Assembly: GCA_944383195.1 (NCBI GenBank)
Contig: CALWOP010000001.1
Coordinates: 1 to 64,000 of the forward strand
Direction: 5' to 3'
DNA from: an uncultured Oscillospiraceae bacterium
Lineage (GTDB): Bacteria; Bacillota; Clostridia; Oscillospirales; Oscillospiraceae
DNA length: 64,000 nt
The notes beneath the pieces are model-generated. The model saw nothing but the letters and a program-made list of their open reading frames with translations. It was not told where the DNA came from and ran no database searches. This document shows positions 8,268-16,808 of the stretch, in pieces; positions within the stretch are counted from its first letter, which is position 1, and each line of letters starts with the position of its first letter. The translations under genes and the position numbers were made by a program.

Positions 8268-8720
8268 TCACTCCACCCCCTTCTTGGGAAACTCGTCCAA
8301 GCGGTGGCGCATATGGTAGTCATCCCCCTCCAGAATCACCTGGCACGCTCTGCGGAGATCGGGGTTGACCACAACAGGGCAACGCAGGTTCACCGTGCTC
8401 TCGCCCACGGGCTCCCGCACCACGCACATCACATAATAGCAAAGTTCGTGGCTGTGGGTCACTCCCATTAACTGCAATTCCTCTCGGGAAAGCAGCGGCG
8501 CGTAGTCAGGCTTGAGGGAAAACGGGTTCATTAAGATGAACGCGGGGGAGGGGGCTGAGATGCTTTGCAGACAGAGCATATTCCCCTGACTGCCGGAAAA
8601 GGGAAGCAGCAAAAAATGCTTTTCCTGTTCAAAGCCAAATAGGCCATTGGGAAACTCCAACACATCTTCGGGATCATAGGTGATGTTCCCGAAATATTTG
8701 GTGTCTAATCTCAAGGACAT
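8268..8720 (-). CDS. fliW: Flagellar assembly factor FliW
   Basis: 150 residues with the family's N-terminal signature (FGNITYDPEDVLEFPNGLFG) and the central EKHFLLLPFSG. FliW binds either flagellin or CsrA; when flagellin is exported, free FliW sequesters CsrA and relieves repression of flagellin translation. The gene is adjacent to csrA with no gap and 10 bases from the DUF6470 gene, in the order seen in Bacillus. Confidence 0.95.
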   Translation of the reverse strand: MSLRLDTKYFGNITYDPEDVLEFPNGLFGFEQEKHFLLLPFSGSQGNMLCLQSISAPSPAFILMNPFSLKPDYAPLLSREELQLMGVTHSHELCYYVMCVVREPVGESTVNLRCPVVVNPDLRRACQVILEGDDYHMRHRLDEFPKKGVE

Positions 8721-8730
8721 ACCTCCCGCG

Positions 8731-9336
8731 TCAGGCGTTCACATCGACCGGCTCGTAATTGGGGTCAGAAGAGGGGGGGACGTACAGCGGTCCGCCCACG
8801 TATTTGATGATCACATCCGGCCGCTGTGTCATGGTAAATTCAATATCGCCGGGGACAAAGGTGAAGCTCATCTGCTCCATCCGCCAATCAAAGTTCAGCT
8901 TATCCATCTCATACTGGATCCTCATCTCGCCCCCGTCCCAGCTGATATCCGGGCCGACGGTGGGCAGAAAGCTGATGCTCAGATTGGTGGGGTCGCCCAG
9001 GTTCTGCTGTTTGGCCAGCTGAGGAATGACGTCCTGATCGATTTTCGCTTCCATCATCATACGGCCCTCCCGAGCCAGCACGCCGGTAGCCTGATAAGCC
9101 CCCTGAACTCCGGCCTGGGCCTGCTGCTTGATCATCGTGGCGGTGGTGGGCATAACGGAATTGCGGGACTCGAAAGAGTCGATATTGACTTTAATGGGTT
9201 GGCTTCGGATGCTCAGCCCCTTTTTGTCCCGGGAGATCTCCACCTGTGCGGTGCCTCTGGCATATTCCAGATGGGCACGAGTCACTTTCATCTGGATCTC
9301 AATAGGGACAGTTTGGATCTCAATCAAAGGATACAT
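8731..9336 (-). CDS. DUF6470 (YviE-like) flagellar-operon protein
   Basis: 201 residues, soluble, starting MYPLIEIQTVPIEIQM, with the family pattern of mixed strand segments (VTRAHLEYARGTAQVEISRD) and a Gly-rich middle (QAQAGVQGAYQATGVLAREG). Its place between flgL and fliW is the position of yviE in Bacillus subtilis. Its function is not established, and co-occurrence suggests a role in filament assembly. The ribosome site AAAGGAG is 10 bases upstream of the ATG. Confidence 0.8.
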   Translation of the reverse strand: MYPLIEIQTVPIEIQMKVTRAHLEYARGTAQVEISRDKKGLSIRSQPIKVNIDSFESRNSVMPTTATMIKQQAQAGVQGAYQATGVLAREGRMMMEAKIDQDVIPQLAKQQNLGDPTNLSISFLPTVGPDISWDGGEMRIQYEMDKLNFDWRMEQMSFTFVPGDIEFTMTQRPDVIIKYVGGPLYVPPSSDPNYEPVDVNA

Positions 9337-9389
9337 GACGCTGGATACTCCTTTCTCGCTGAAAGCGCTGATTCATCAATTAAAATGGC

Positions 9390-10550
9390 TTACTTCAGGT
9401 AATCCATCAGAGACTGGGGAACAACGTTGGCACCCACCTGAATGGCTGCGTTGTAGCTGGTCTGGGCGGAAACAAGCGCAAGGATCGCCTCGACCTGGTC
9501 GATCTTCTCGATGCCGTCCAATTCGGTGTTCAGAGAATAGAATGAGCTCTCCAGCTGGGACTGGTTGGTCTCAAGGTATTTGGCCTGGGTGTCCAGCTGG
9601 ACGTGCTGCTTGCTCAGGGCATCCTGCCCGGCACGGAATTTATCCAACAGGCGCTGAGCGTCCTCAAAGTCTCCGGCGGGACCCCAGTTCCCGTCCGCCC
9701 CCGCGGCGGCAGAGTCCTGGTCATAGCCCTTAAAGACTTCCGCGGCCCGGAGCATAATGGAGACGATGTTCTTGGGATCACCGTCCTCGTCCACTCCGCC
9801 GCCGCCGATAAACTCAAGGCCGGAGATAGCGGAATCAAAGGCGGTGGAGGAAATGACATTGCCGTCTTTGTCCACCTCAAAGCCGATGCCGATATCCACA
9901 TAAAGGTGCTCAGAGTCACCGTTAAACAGCGCCAGAGCGTCACGATTCTTGATGGGGTTTCCGTCCTTGTCCAGGATGTGGTTTCCGTTTGCATCCTCAT
10001 ATATCTCATCGTAGTAAGGGGAATCCGAAGCGTCATCCACGCGCACATTCCGATAGGTTAGGTAGTGCTTCGTCTCCCCCGAAGTGGGATCCGTGACGGT
10101 CTCGATGGCGAAGGGGGGATTCTGAGTGTCCGCGCCATTGAAAATATAGGCTCCGTCATACTGGGCGTTGAGGCTTTGCACCATGGCCTCCGCACCGGAG
10201 AGGATCACATCGCCCTGGGTGTTCAAGGTGCTCCAGCTGGGCTTGTTCAAGCCACGGATCAGAGGAGTTTCGCCCAGATCCTGGGTCAGCTTATCGATCA
10301 TGTCATCAGCGATGTCCCAGGCGGTGGAGAACTTGTTATACACCGTTTTGTTATTGGCATATTGGGTGTTGGTGGCATTGAGGGAGCTGTGGATCTGAAA
10401 CGCCCGGGTGGCGGCGGCGGGATCGGCGGCATAGGTATCAAAATTCCGTCCGCTCATCATAGAATTCATGGCGGAGTACAACTGGTTGGTGGATTTCAGA
10501 AGGTTCTTCCGATAGCTATAGATGGTACTGTTGGTGGTAACACGCAGCAT
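9390..10550 (-). CDS. flgL: Hook-filament junction protein FlgL (HAP3)
   Basis: 386 residues. The flagellin-like N-terminal coiled region is MLRVTTNSTIYSYRKNLL... SGRNFDTYAADPAAATRAF. The matching C-terminal helix is LDGIEKIDQVEAILALVSAQ... AIQVGANVVPQSLMDYLK. The central ~150 residues are acidic and variable, as expected for the exposed domain. It joins FlgK to the filament and is exported by the flagellar type III apparatus. It lies 35 bases after flgK. Confidence 0.95.
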   Translation of the reverse strand: MLRVTTNSTIYSYRKNLLKSTNQLYSAMNSMMSGRNFDTYAADPAAATRAFQIHSSLNATNTQYANNKTVYNKFSTAWDIADDMIDKLTQDLGETPLIRGLNKPSWSTLNTQGDVILSGAEAMVQSLNAQYDGAYIFNGADTQNPPFAIETVTDPTSGETKHYLTYRNVRVDDASDSPYYDEIYEDANGNHILDKDGNPIKNRDALALFNGDSEHLYVDIGIGFEVDKDGNVISSTAFDSAISGLEFIGGGGVDEDGDPKNIVSIMLRAAEVFKGYDQDSAAAGADGNWGPAGDFEDAQRLLDKFRAGQDALSKQHVQLDTQAKYLETNQSQLESSFYSLNTELDGIEKIDQVEAILALVSAQTSYNAAIQVGANVVPQSLMDYLK

Positions 10551-10585
10551 ATTTGATCACCTCAATTTAATCGCGTGGGAATTGG

Positions 10586-12577
10586 TTAAATGGTGCCGTT
10601 GATGAGAGAATCCAGGGCCTCCTCCAGTACGGTGAGCAGGCGGCAGGCGGCAGTGTAGGCTTTCTGATAGGTCATCAGATTGGTGGCCTCATCATTCAAA
10701 TCAACGCCCATCACGCCTTCTCGATCTACGTAGAGGTCATCCGCAGTGATGACGTAGTTATTCAGAATGGAATCCGTGCTGCGCTGATCCTCCGCCAAAG
10801 TGGACTGGATCTTCAGCAGCATATCCTCAAAACTGCCGTGGAAGGGATCGCCCGCAGCACCGGCATTGATATCGCCAGGCTTAAAGTCCAGCTTTTTGCT
10901 GAACAGATCCAGAAAACGGGCCATGTTGGAGGTATCGCCGCTGGGTGCGTTGGAATCGGAAGTGTACTGGATGGATACCGACTGGGCGTCCCAGCTCTTG
11001 GAGATGGAAATATTGGAAGCGGTAATGCGGATCGGCTCACCAGTGACGGGGTCCACGCCCGTGGCGTCATCGGTATGGCTGCCGACACTGAACAGATTGC
11101 CCGAGCCATCCAGGCCGGTGTTGTTCAGCTCATTCATTTCCTTGGCAAACTGGTAGGCCAGGTTGTCCAGCATCATCTGGTAGTAGGGGATGCCCCGCTT
11201 GGTGGCGGCGTTTGGGTCCAGAGCGGTGTCGGCGGGGGAATTTGCTGCATCTAAAACAGATCCCAGCATACCGGCGCCGGGGTCGGTGTCTGTGCCGTCG
11301 ACCTGAAGCGAATATTTACCGGCAGTTTCTTGCACAGTAAATTGATGAGCAGTGCCGGTGCCATCTACAAGGGATGTGCCCGTGCCTGCCAAAGTGATGG
11401 AATATGGCGGACCATCCTTCACATCGACGGCGACATAGTCTTTCAGTCCCTCTACCAGCTGATCCCGCTGCGCCGTTGCCTCTGTTACATCGAGGCCGGC
11501 AGCGACACCGGCATTGATCTCGATAGTTTTAGCGGCAATCTGATCCAGCAGGTCATTGACTGCCTCAACATTGTCATTCAATGCCGTTTCGAGAGTATCC
11601 GGATTGGTGGCATACTCGCCTTTTCCGTTGAGGATATCCCGCACGGACTGGAGTGCGCCGTACATCTGCAATTCGTTCAGCGGAATCTCGCCGGACCCCG
11701 GCTTGACATCTCCCTTTGCATCGGTCAATTCACCCAGAGTGATCTGATAGTGAGAAGCTTCATCGCCGGAGGTCAGCGTGGTGGCATATTTTCCATCCAC
11801 CAAGGTGTGCTTATCACCTGTGGCCAGCGTGATGGTGAGTTTCTCCACATATGTGTTGGCGCCAACGTCTTCCATAGAGTACTTGACGTCGATCTTCATG
11901 TACTCACTGAGCTTATCCAGCAGCAGGTTGCGGTTGTCACGCAGTTCCAGGCCCGGGTCGCCCCGCAGGTCGGCATCCCGGATGGACACATTCAAATCCC
12001 GGATCTGAGTCAGAATATCATTAACTTCTGCCACATCCTGCTTTAGGTCGTTTTCGTAGGTGGTTTTCAATTCACTCAGATCGGCAGCGTAGGAGTTGAA
12101 ATGTTTGGCCAGAGCATCGGCGGCGGAGCGGATCAGGCTGTCGTAGGTGCTGGAACCGCCGCTGGCGATGGCCTGGCTGATCAGATCCCGAATATCGTTG
12201 AGCTGGCTGAGGATGACGCCGTCATCCTGTTCCAGGCTGCCCTTGCCCACTTCGTCCAGGATGGAGGCAAGACGATTGAGCCCCTCCAGCTTGGCGTTGG
12301 CGGAGCCCATGTTGGAAACCGCTTTCCGATAGGAAATGTCCAGTCCGGGGTCGCGAATCTGATTGACCCCGGAAATCACCGCACCCTGACCGATGCGCGT
12401 ATTGTAGCTGGAGGCATAGCGGTCGCAGACAGAAGGGATCAAGCTGACCTGGTTGAGGCGCTGACGGGTATACCCCTCTGTGTTGATATTCGTAATGTTG
12501 TTGCCGGTCACGTCCAGACCCTTTTGGGCTGCATAGATGCCCAGCCGGACGGTGCCAAAAGAACCAAAAGTACCCAT
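10586..12577 (-). CDS. flgK: Hook-associated protein FlgK (HAP1)
   Basis: 663 residues. The N-terminus FGTVRLGIYAAQKGLDVTGNNITNINTEGYTRQR is the conserved rod/hook-family motif in its FlgK form. The C-terminus (LNDEATNLMTYQKAYTAACRLLTVLEEALDSLINGTI) is the matching terminal helix. The long middle, with many Asp/Gly/Thr residues, is the variable exposed part. FlgK is the first junction protein on the hook. It starts 14 bases from flgN, its probable chaperone. Confidence 0.96.
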   Translation of the reverse strand: MGTFGSFGTVRLGIYAAQKGLDVTGNNITNINTEGYTRQRLNQVSLIPSVCDRYASSYNTRIGQGAVISGVNQIRDPGLDISYRKAVSNMGSANAKLEGLNRLASILDEVGKGSLEQDDGVILSQLNDIRDLISQAIASGGSSTYDSLIRSAADALAKHFNSYAADLSELKTTYENDLKQDVAEVNDILTQIRDLNVSIRDADLRGDPGLELRDNRNLLLDKLSEYMKIDVKYSMEDVGANTYVEKLTITLATGDKHTLVDGKYATTLTSGDEASHYQITLGELTDAKGDVKPGSGEIPLNELQMYGALQSVRDILNGKGEYATNPDTLETALNDNVEAVNDLLDQIAAKTIEINAGVAAGLDVTEATAQRDQLVEGLKDYVAVDVKDGPPYSITLAGTGTSLVDGTGTAHQFTVQETAGKYSLQVDGTDTDPGAGMLGSVLDAANSPADTALDPNAATKRGIPYYQMMLDNLAYQFAKEMNELNNTGLDGSGNLFSVGSHTDDATGVDPVTGEPIRITASNISISKSWDAQSVSIQYTSDSNAPSGDTSNMARFLDLFSKKLDFKPGDINAGAAGDPFHGSFEDMLLKIQSTLAEDQRSTDSILNNYVITADDLYVDREGVMGVDLNDEATNLMTYQKAYTAACRLLTVLEEALDSLINGTI

Positions 12578-12591
12578 GTCCTGCTCCTCTC

Positions 12592-13038
12592 TTAAGCGCG
12601 AAAATCGCTTTGCGCCTTGGGGGAAGCGGAGGGAGCCTTCCGGCGCTCCGCCTCCCGGTGTTCCAACTCGTTCTGAATGCGGCGCAGGTTAGATTCCATC
12701 AGCGTACGGGATGCCTCCTGGGCGCTGGAAAATACCTCATAACTGCGCAGTACCTGCTGGCTGATCTCCGTGGCCTGCCCTTTGTAGGCCGGGGGACAAT
12801 GACTGGGAAGATCCCGCAGGGAAACCTTCTCCAGCCCAAGCTCTTTGAGCATGGCGGCGCGCCGCTGCTCCCTGCCCCGCAGGTCCATGGTGGCGGCCTG
12901 CTCCTGCTTCATGCATTCGTCCAGCGCCGCCAGATCACCGGCTTTGATGGCCTGGATCTTTTTCTGCTCCAGCGCGGACAAGGAATCCAAAGTCTGGCGC
13001 AGGTCGGACAAAAAAGATAAATAGGTTGCCAGTTCCAT
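12592..13038 (-). CDS. flgN: FlgN-type flagellar export chaperone
   Basis: 148 residues, almost all helical (LSFLSDLRQTLDSLSALEQKK; coiled coil through RTLMESNLRRIQNELEHREAERRK), with a short charged tail. FlgN chaperones FlgK and FlgL, which follow in the same operon. Start ATG 13038 (MELATYLSFL), with GGAAGGA of the flgM end as ribosome site; an in-frame start at 13080 would lie inside flgM. Sequence conservation in this family is low, so the call relies on size, helicity and position. Confidence 0.82.
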   Translation of the reverse strand: MELATYLSFLSDLRQTLDSLSALEQKKIQAIKAGDLAALDECMKQEQAATMDLRGREQRRAAMLKELGLEKVSLRDLPSHCPPAYKGQATEISQQVLRSYEVFSSAQEASRTLMESNLRRIQNELEHREAERRKAPSASPKAQSDFRA

Positions 13039-13042
13039 AGAC

Positions 13043-13345
13043 TCAACCGTCCTTCCGCAACAAAAGCATACGTGCAGCAATTTCCCGCGGAACAGGCTGA
13101 TAGTCGCCGTTGGCTACCTGCTGACGAAGATGCTCAATATCTTGGGCGGTGACACGGGTGCGAGCCTCTTGGGACAAACGGCCAATGGTTTCCTTGACAC
13201 GCTTATTCGTTTCATCTAAGCGGGAGGAAAACCGGACCTGATCGTACCGCTGCTCCAAACAAGCGGGATTGAAGCTGTCGGCTTTTCGATTGTAGGGGGA
13301 GGCGCTGTTTACCGGACAGCCTCCTCCAGTATAAATCCGTAACAT
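13043..13345 (-). CDS. flgM: Anti-sigma-28 factor FlgM
   Basis: 100 residues. The C-terminal half has the sigma-binding helices: VKETIGRLSQEAR, VTAQDIEHLRQQVANG and the YQPVPREIAARML motif typical of FlgM. The N-terminal half is expected to be disordered. It binds sigma-28 (gene at 34007) and is exported after hook completion. Start ATG 13345 has GGAGGACTT upstream; the upstream in-frame start at 13387 has no such site. First gene of the late minus-strand operon. Confidence 0.9.
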   Translation of the reverse strand: MLRIYTGGGCPVNSASPYNRKADSFNPACLEQRYDQVRFSSRLDETNKRVKETIGRLSQEARTRVTAQDIEHLRQQVANGDYQPVPREIAARMLLLRKDG

Positions 13346-13419
13346 GACAAGTCCTCCGTCTCGTATCCATACCACGATTTTAATCAAAGAAACGAGAAAT
13401 AAATCTCTTTACATCATAT

Positions 13420-13439
13420 ATATCGGCCCTTATATCGGA
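13420..13439 (-). promoter_or_regulatory. Candidate sigma-28 promoter of the flgM operon
   Basis: On the minus strand a perfect sigma-28 -10 box GCCGATAT lies at 13420-13427, 75 bases from the flgM ATG, and a second TCCGATAT at 13432-13439. The -35 is only AT-rich (no TAAA at 15 bases). A sigma-A-like TTGAAA with TATAAG at 18 bp also lies just upstream, so dual control is possible. Confidence 0.5.
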
Positions 13440-13552
13440 AAAATAAGGGGTTTTCAAAAAAAACAGAGAGAGGTTGGAAGTGCCCGGGGGATTATGTTCC
13501 GATGCAGCACAGGAACTTTCGTCTATTTGACCGAACAAACTTGACCAAAACA

Positions 13553-13575
13553 CTGATTTGTCCAAGACAAATCAG
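13553..13575. promoter_or_regulatory. Perfect 23-bp palindrome, possible operator
   Basis: CTGATTTGTC, spacer CAA, GACAAATCAG: 10-bp perfect arms. The half-site GACAAAT recurs at 13588-13594, 22 bp (about two helical turns) further on. The position between the two divergent flagellar operons suggests a regulator-binding site. It is far upstream of the flgB promoter and not followed by a T run, so it is not a terminator. Confidence 0.45.
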
Positions 13576-13797
13576 CCAAACCCCTCTGACAAATGCAATA
13601 AAGCATCTGGAACTGCAAAAAAATATGCACAAATTAAAATGTGTGACAAGAAAAAACATACAAAATATGTGTGTAAATTTAAAGGAAATAAATGTAATAT
13701 ATAACAAAAATTTAAAATCAGCATGCTTTATAAAGAAAAATTTGGAAAACACAACACAGAAAACCACAATTTTTGACATAATACCTGAGCAAGGCAC

Positions 13798-13826
13798 TTG
13801 AAAAAAAGGGTTTCTTGTATTAGAAT
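13798..13826 (+). promoter_or_regulatory. Sigma-A promoter of the fla/che operon
   Basis: TTGAAA (13798-13803), 17-bp spacer, TAGAAT (13821-13826). Transcription would begin near 13833, leaving a leader of about 118 bases before flgB. Confidence 0.75.
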
Positions 13827-13847
13827 GAAAAGCACTGGAAACTGTCA

Positions 13848-13905
13848 CGCTGGGTAAGTTTGCCTTGTACTGAGTTGTGCTTCGGCCATTTGACTTGTCC
13901 CAGCG
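13848..13905 (+). promoter_or_regulatory. Structured leader upstream of flgB
   Basis: CGCTGGG (13848-13854) pairs with CCCAGCG (13899-13905), and AAGT (13856-13859) with ACTT (13893-13896), enclosing a 33-base inner region. No match to a riboswitch class I know, and no T run. Confidence 0.4.
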
Positions 13906-13950
13906 GCATAAACAATAGAGTTGCAGATGTGTCAAATGTGGGGTGAGGAA

Positions 13951-14334
13951 ATGGACTTTTTATCAAGTAATACAGCACTCATGCTGCAAAAGTCTATGGA
14001 TTTTTTGTGGACCAAGCAAAGCTGCATTTTGGATAATATTTCTAATGTAGAGACGCCTGGCTATAAAACGAAATACGCTACTTTTGAAGAGTCGTTGCGG
14101 CAGGCTATTCAGTCAGCCTCCGGGCAGGGCGGTTCGAGCAGAGAGATCCGAAACGCCATCCAAGAGACCCCTGTGGTGGTAAGACAGGCGGAGGAGAGCA
14201 CCCGGTTGGACGAGAATGGCGTGAACATTACGGAGCAAATGGTGGAACTGGCACGAAACGGTTACCAGATGCAGTATGTCATGGATGCCATCAGCAGTGA
14301 CTTTTCTTTGTTGCGTGCGGCAATTAAGGGCTGA
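13951..14334 (+). CDS. flgB: Flagellar rod protein FlgB
   Basis: 127 residues. The rod-protein signature is LWTKQSCILDNISNVETPGYKTK near the N-terminus, with LDENGVNITEQMVELARNGYQMQ before the C-terminal helix. Proximal rod subunit, exported through the flagellar gate. ATG 13951 with GGGGTGAGGAA upstream; a longer TTG start at 13921 lacks a ribosome site. First gene of the large plus-strand operon. Confidence 0.95.
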   Translation: MDFLSSNTALMLQKSMDFLWTKQSCILDNISNVETPGYKTKYATFEESLRQAIQSASGQGGSSREIRNAIQETPVVVRQAEESTRLDENGVNITEQMVELARNGYQMQYVMDAISSDFSLLRAAIKG

Positions 14335-14359
14335 GTAGAAAGGTGAGGGGGCATAAGCA

Positions 14360-14818
14360 ATGGCCTTTTTAAGTTCGATGAATGTGGTAGGGTCCGGCTT
14401 GACGGCACAGCAGCTGCGGCTGGATGTGATTTCGGAAAACATCACCAATCAAAATACCACCCGTACTGAGGGCGGAGACGGTCCTTATCGCCGGAAAGTG
14501 GTCGTGTTTGAGGCGGAAAACGCCCAGCCTCAGACCCGCTTTCAGCAGGCGCTGGCCAGAGCCATGGGAACTTGGCCTCCCCAGCAGGAAGGCGGCGTGC
14601 GGGTGACGGAAATTGCGGAAGATCCCTCCGACTTCAAGCTGGTCTATGACCCGACGAACCCCGATGCCAATGCGGAGGGGTATGTGGAGATGCCCAATGT
14701 GGATCTGGTCAAGGAGATTGCCGATGCCATGGCGGCATCCCAGGCGTACTCCGCCAATGTCACTGCGTTCAATGTGCTCAAGCAGGTGACGGCGAAGGGA
14801 CTGGAGATTGGCAAGTAA
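14360..14818 (+). CDS. flgC: Flagellar rod protein FlgC
   Basis: 152 residues. The N-terminal motif LTAQQLRLDVISENITNQNTT is the rod signature in its FlgC form; the C-terminal part has VEMPNVDLVKEIADAMAASQ and a conserved terminal helix. Proximal rod subunit, 25 bases after flgB. Confidence 0.95.
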   Translation: MAFLSSMNVVGSGLTAQQLRLDVISENITNQNTTRTEGGDGPYRRKVVVFEAENAQPQTRFQQALARAMGTWPPQQEGGVRVTEIAEDPSDFKLVYDPTNPDANAEGYVEMPNVDLVKEIADAMAASQAYSANVTAFNVLKQVTAKGLEIGK

Positions 14819-14870
14819 CCAGACGGACTAGGGCCGGCTTTGTGTGCAGACAGAGAAAGGGAGAGTAGAA

Positions 14871-15185
14871 ATGGCAAGCATTCAGACGATTACGCCGATC
14901 CAGCCGATTGTGACCGCGGCGGCTTCTCAGACGACGGGTAATGTGGGTGCGGAGCAATCCGAGCCTTCTATGTTTACGCAGATCATGCAGTCCATGGTGG
15001 ACAATGTGAAGCAGACCGATGCGGTCCGGAATGAAAAGTATTATGAGCTGGTCACCGGCCAGCTGGATAATCCGGCGGAGGCTTCCATAGCCGCGGCTCA
15101 GGCGCTGACCGCTACTCAACTGCTGGTCCAAATGCGGGACCGGGCGCTGGACGCATATAGCGAATTGATGCGGATCAGCCTGTAA
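14871..15185 (+). CDS. fliE: Flagellar hook-basal body protein FliE
   Basis: 104 residues. The typical FliE core is MFTQIMQSMVDNVKQTDAV, followed by VTGQLDNPAEASIAAAQA and QMRDRALDAYSELMRISL at the end. FliE links the MS ring to the rod. ATG 14871 has AAGGGAGAG upstream; an earlier in-frame start at 14844 does not. Confidence 0.93.
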   Translation: MASIQTITPIQPIVTAAASQTTGNVGAEQSEPSMFTQIMQSMVDNVKQTDAVRNEKYYELVTGQLDNPAEASIAAAQALTATQLLVQMRDRALDAYSELMRISL

Positions 15186-15218
15186 GGCGCATAAGTTACC
15201 TGGGCCGGGGGAGTTGTT

Positions 15219-16808
15219 ATGGCGGAGAAAGCAAAGAAGTTCGCCGCTGCGGTGAAGCAGCGGTGGAGCGCACTTGGGAAAAAAGTAAAACTTTTGTTGG
15301 GGGCAGGCGTGCTGGCGGTCCTGGTGACTGTGATCGTGGTGATCGCGGTGATCAGCAACCAGCCCTATGCCACCCTGTTTGCAGATTTGAATCAGACCGA
15401 TATGTCAGCCATCCTGACCTATCTGTCCGACAATGGAATTACACAATATAAGGTAGAGGAGGACACCATCCTGGTGCCGGAGAACCAGGAAGCCTCGTTG
15501 AAAGCACAGGTGCTGCAGGCGGGATACCCTTCTTCCGGATATGGCTATGATACTTATTTTGACCATGTAGGGAGCCTGACCACCGAGTCAGAGCGCAACC
15601 AGGTGGTCCTCTATGCCCTTCAGGATCGTATGGCGTCGGTCATCCGCAACTTTGAAGGCGTCAAGGATGCGGCGGTATTCCTTACGCCGGGAGAAGAGCA
15701 TATCTATGTGCTGGACAGCGGCAATCAGGTGGATGCCTCCGCTTCGGTGACCGTGACCATGGAGGACGGCAAGACCCTCACCGACGATCAGGTGAAAGCC
15801 ATTCGGAAACTGGTGAGCAACGGTCTGGCTGGGCTGAATGTGGAGAACGTGGAGATTCTGGATACCTACGGGAATCCCTATTCTGAGGGAGACGACTTTA
15901 CCGATATTCAGGATGCCTCCGCGCTGAAACTGAAGCTGGAAGAACAGTGCAACAACAGCATCCGCACCCGGGTCATGCAGGCCCTGATCCCCCTATACGG
16001 GGAGGGCAATGTCCAGGTGAGCGTCAACACGGTGGTGGATGTGGACCGGACCTACACCGACTCCACGGACTATAACCTGGAGGACTGGGCTCAGGGGAAG
16101 GAAGACGGCATCATCGGTTCCCAAATCTGGGATGACCAAATCGTCCGGGGTACGCAGGAGCAGGCAGGCGGCACCGTAGGGACGGAAACCAACGCGGATC
16201 TGAATACGTACGTCAATGAACAGCTCCAGCCCAACGGCGAGGAGGAGGTCATCTCCAGCTCCGGTCAGACCGACCGCCTTGTGGACACCGAAAAGCAGCA
16301 GGTGGAGCACGTGGCCGGTTATATCAGCGACGTGATGGTTTCGGTGACCATCAATCAGGATGTGGCGGGCGGCACCAATGCCGCTGACCTTTACAGCCAT
16401 GTTGGACGGGCGGCTGGGATTTCCCAGGCTGACCAGCAGCAGAAGATCTCCATCCTGATTGCACCCTTCTATCAGCCGCAGGCAAATTCCCCCATTACCA
16501 CGCCTATGGAAGTGCCCGCCTGGGCACTGTACGCGGCCATTGGCGGCGGCGTATTGTTCCTGATTCTGCTGACGGTGATCCTGCTGATCCACCGCCGCCG
16601 GGTGAAGCGGCGCAGGAGACTGGCCCAGGAGATGGCGGCTGAGGGAATCGCGGCAGAGGCCGTGGCCCAGAAAGCGGCAATCATGGAGATGGATACCGAA
16701 AAGAGCATGGAATTGAGGCAGGATGTGCGTAAGTTCGCGGAAGAGAATCCGGAGATCGCGGCACAGATGGTGAAGAATTGGCTTCGGGAAGGGGAAGTGG
16801 CAAAATGA
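15219..16808 (+). CDS. fliF: Flagellar MS-ring protein FliF
   Basis: 529 residues. N-terminal membrane segment (about 25-48), ring-building domains including YATLFADLNQTDMSAI and GVKDAAVFLTPGEEH (secretin-like YscJ type), a variable middle and a second membrane segment near residue 435-460. The cytoplasmic tail FAEENPEIAAQMVKNWLREG is the FliG-binding helix. FliF forms the ring that nucleates the flagellum. The stop overlaps the fliG ATG (ATGA). Confidence 0.96.
   Translation: MAEKAKKFAAAVKQRWSALGKKVKLLLGAGVLAVLVTVIVVIAVISNQPYATLFADLNQTDMSAILTYLSDNGITQYKVEEDTILVPENQEASLKAQVLQAGYPSSGYGYDTYFDHVGSLTTESERNQVVLYALQDRMASVIRNFEGVKDAAVFLTPGEEHIYVLDSGNQVDASASVTVTMEDGKTLTDDQVKAIRKLVSNGLAGLNVENVEILDTYGNPYSEGDDFTDIQDASALKLKLEEQCNNSIRTRVMQALIPLYGEGNVQVSVNTVVDVDRTYTDSTDYNLEDWAQGKEDGIIGSQIWDDQIVRGTQEQAGGTVGTETNADLNTYVNEQLQPNGEEEVISSSGQTDRLVDTEKQQVEHVAGYISDVMVSVTINQDVAGGTNAADLYSHVGRAAGISQADQQQKISILIAPFYQPQANSPITTPMEVPAWALYAAIGGGVLFLILLTVILLIHRRRVKRRRRLAQEMAAEGIAAEAVAQKAAIMEMDTEKSMELRQDVRKFAEENPEIAAQMVKNWLREGEVAK

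Larger units (their letters stand above)
13346..13950. other. AT-rich divergent control region without a gene
   Basis: About 600 bases separate flgM (minus) from flgB (plus). The part from about 13600 to 13800 is strikingly AT-rich against the GC-rich surroundings. It holds the flgM promoter candidates, a perfect 23-bp palindrome at 13553-13575, a strong sigma-A promoter at 13798-13826 and a structured leader. The open frames inside are Lys/Asn/Phe-rich products of the base composition and have no good ribosome sites. Confidence 0.7.

Noticed and set aside
13848..13905. c-di-GMP riboswitch upstream of flgB
   Set aside because: The leader folds, but the conserved class I or class II core sequences are not present.
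13492..13935. Small open frames in the AT-rich spacer (plus 13502-13801, minus 13492-13935)
   Set aside because: Lys/Asn-rich on one strand and Phe/Cys-rich on the other, as expected from AT-rich non-coding DNA; no ribosome sites, and they overlap promoter elements.
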